From positions 1-8,884 of the forward strand of contig DATAYA010000161.1 of assembly GCA_036272815.1 (NCBI GenBank): a stretch of DNA of 8,884 nt. Direction: 5' to 3'. This document shows, in pieces, positions 8,704 through 8,884 of this stretch (position 1 is its first letter; each line of letters starts with the position of its first letter). Below the pieces are notes generated by a model. The model was not told the origin of the DNA and made no database searches. It saw only the letters and a list, made by a program, of their open reading frames with translations. The position numbers and the translations under genes are program-made. This DNA comes from DATAYA01 sp036272815. Lineage in GTDB: Bacteria; Pseudomonadota; Alphaproteobacteria; Acetobacterales; Acetobacteraceae.

Positions 8704-8884
8704 GGGGCGCTGGTGGTCGGCGCCATCGACTTTTACCGAGGCCATCGCTGCTTGCACGAGATCGCGCTGCTGTGGCGCTTCCACGCCGTGCATCACAGCG
8801 CCGAGGAGATCGACTTCCTGACCGAGACCCGCGCCCATCCGATCGACATGGCGTTCACTCGGCTGTGCGGCTTCGTGCCGCTCT
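8704..8884 (+). pseudogene. Sterol desaturase/fatty acid hydroxylase family, apparently 5'-truncated, runs off right edge
   Basis: About 60 residues in the frame beginning at 8704 read GALVVGAIDFYRGHRCLH, then LLWRFHAVHHSAEEIDFL and TRAHPIDMAFTRLCG. This carries two histidine boxes of the membrane di-iron desaturase/hydroxylase superfamily: HRCLH (H-x3-H) and HAVHH (H-x2-HH). Full-length relatives have roughly 80-120 residues with membrane helices before the first box. Here the recognisable sequence begins only about ten bases after the stop of the TIGR02302 gene, whose own C-terminus looks intact. Upstream in this frame lies only TIGR02302 coding DNA read out of frame, closed by a stop near 8563. 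The DFYRGHR segment also seems two residues shorter than the usual D-x4-YW-x-HR spacing. An ATG at 8629 or a GTG at 8713 could start a short product, but neither restores a membrane N-terminus. The downstream end is not visible, so the gene could still make a shortened protein. Confidence 0.55.

Noticed and set aside
6168..8726. 852-codon open frame on the minus strand opposite the TIGR02302 gene
   Set aside because: High-GC codon bias keeps the antisense frame open. The translation is Arg/Leu/His/Pro-rich with no recognisable motif, while the plus frame matches a known family with membrane helices and a conserved-looking end.

Overview
The window is very GC-rich, with strong G/C third-position bias, densely packed genes and no sign of a phage, plasmid, insertion sequence or CRISPR array. 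It looks like ordinary chromosome from an alphaproteobacterium. The best pointer is the gene at 6054-8693, which matches the TIGR02302/DUF4175 family known from alphaproteobacteria. The Suv3-like RNA helicase and the HmrR/CueR-type regulator agree with this. An acetic-acid-bacteria-like (Rhodospirillales/Acetobacteraceae) source is my guess from overall protein style and is not proven.

Layout: (1) 1-431, minus strand: N-terminal part of a GT9 (heptosyltransferase-type) glycosyltransferase running off the left edge. (2) 458-868, plus: a copper-type MerR regulator, divergent from the GT9 gene with a 26-base gap. (3) 869-1074: a leader-like gap holding a GC-rich 15-base-period tandem repeat. (4) 1075-1677, plus: a LOG-family phosphoribohydrolase. 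(5) 2011-1697 and 4628-2049, minus: a two-gene RNA-metabolism unit, transcribed helicase first and then a small S4-domain Hsp15-like protein; its end converges on the LOG gene with 19 bases between the stops. (6) 4629-4719: a 91-base divergent promoter region. (7) 4720-6078, plus: diaminopimelate decarboxylase (lysA), overlapping by 25 bases the large membrane-anchored TIGR02302 gene (6054-8693). (8) From about 8704 to the right edge: a sterol desaturase/fatty acid hydroxylase sequence that appears to have lost its 5' end.

Functional themes are mostly housekeeping: lysine and peptidoglycan precursor metabolism (lysA), envelope (GT9, TIGR02302), RNA handling (helicase plus S4 protein), nucleotide salvage or side reactions (LOG) and copper sensing (MerR). 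I found no convincing new multi-gene system. The items most worth a second look are the truncated desaturase abutting the TIGR02302 gene, the uncharacterised TIGR02302 protein coupled to lysA, the Suv3-like helicase with its long C-terminal part, and the copper regulator without a visible copper-efflux partner.
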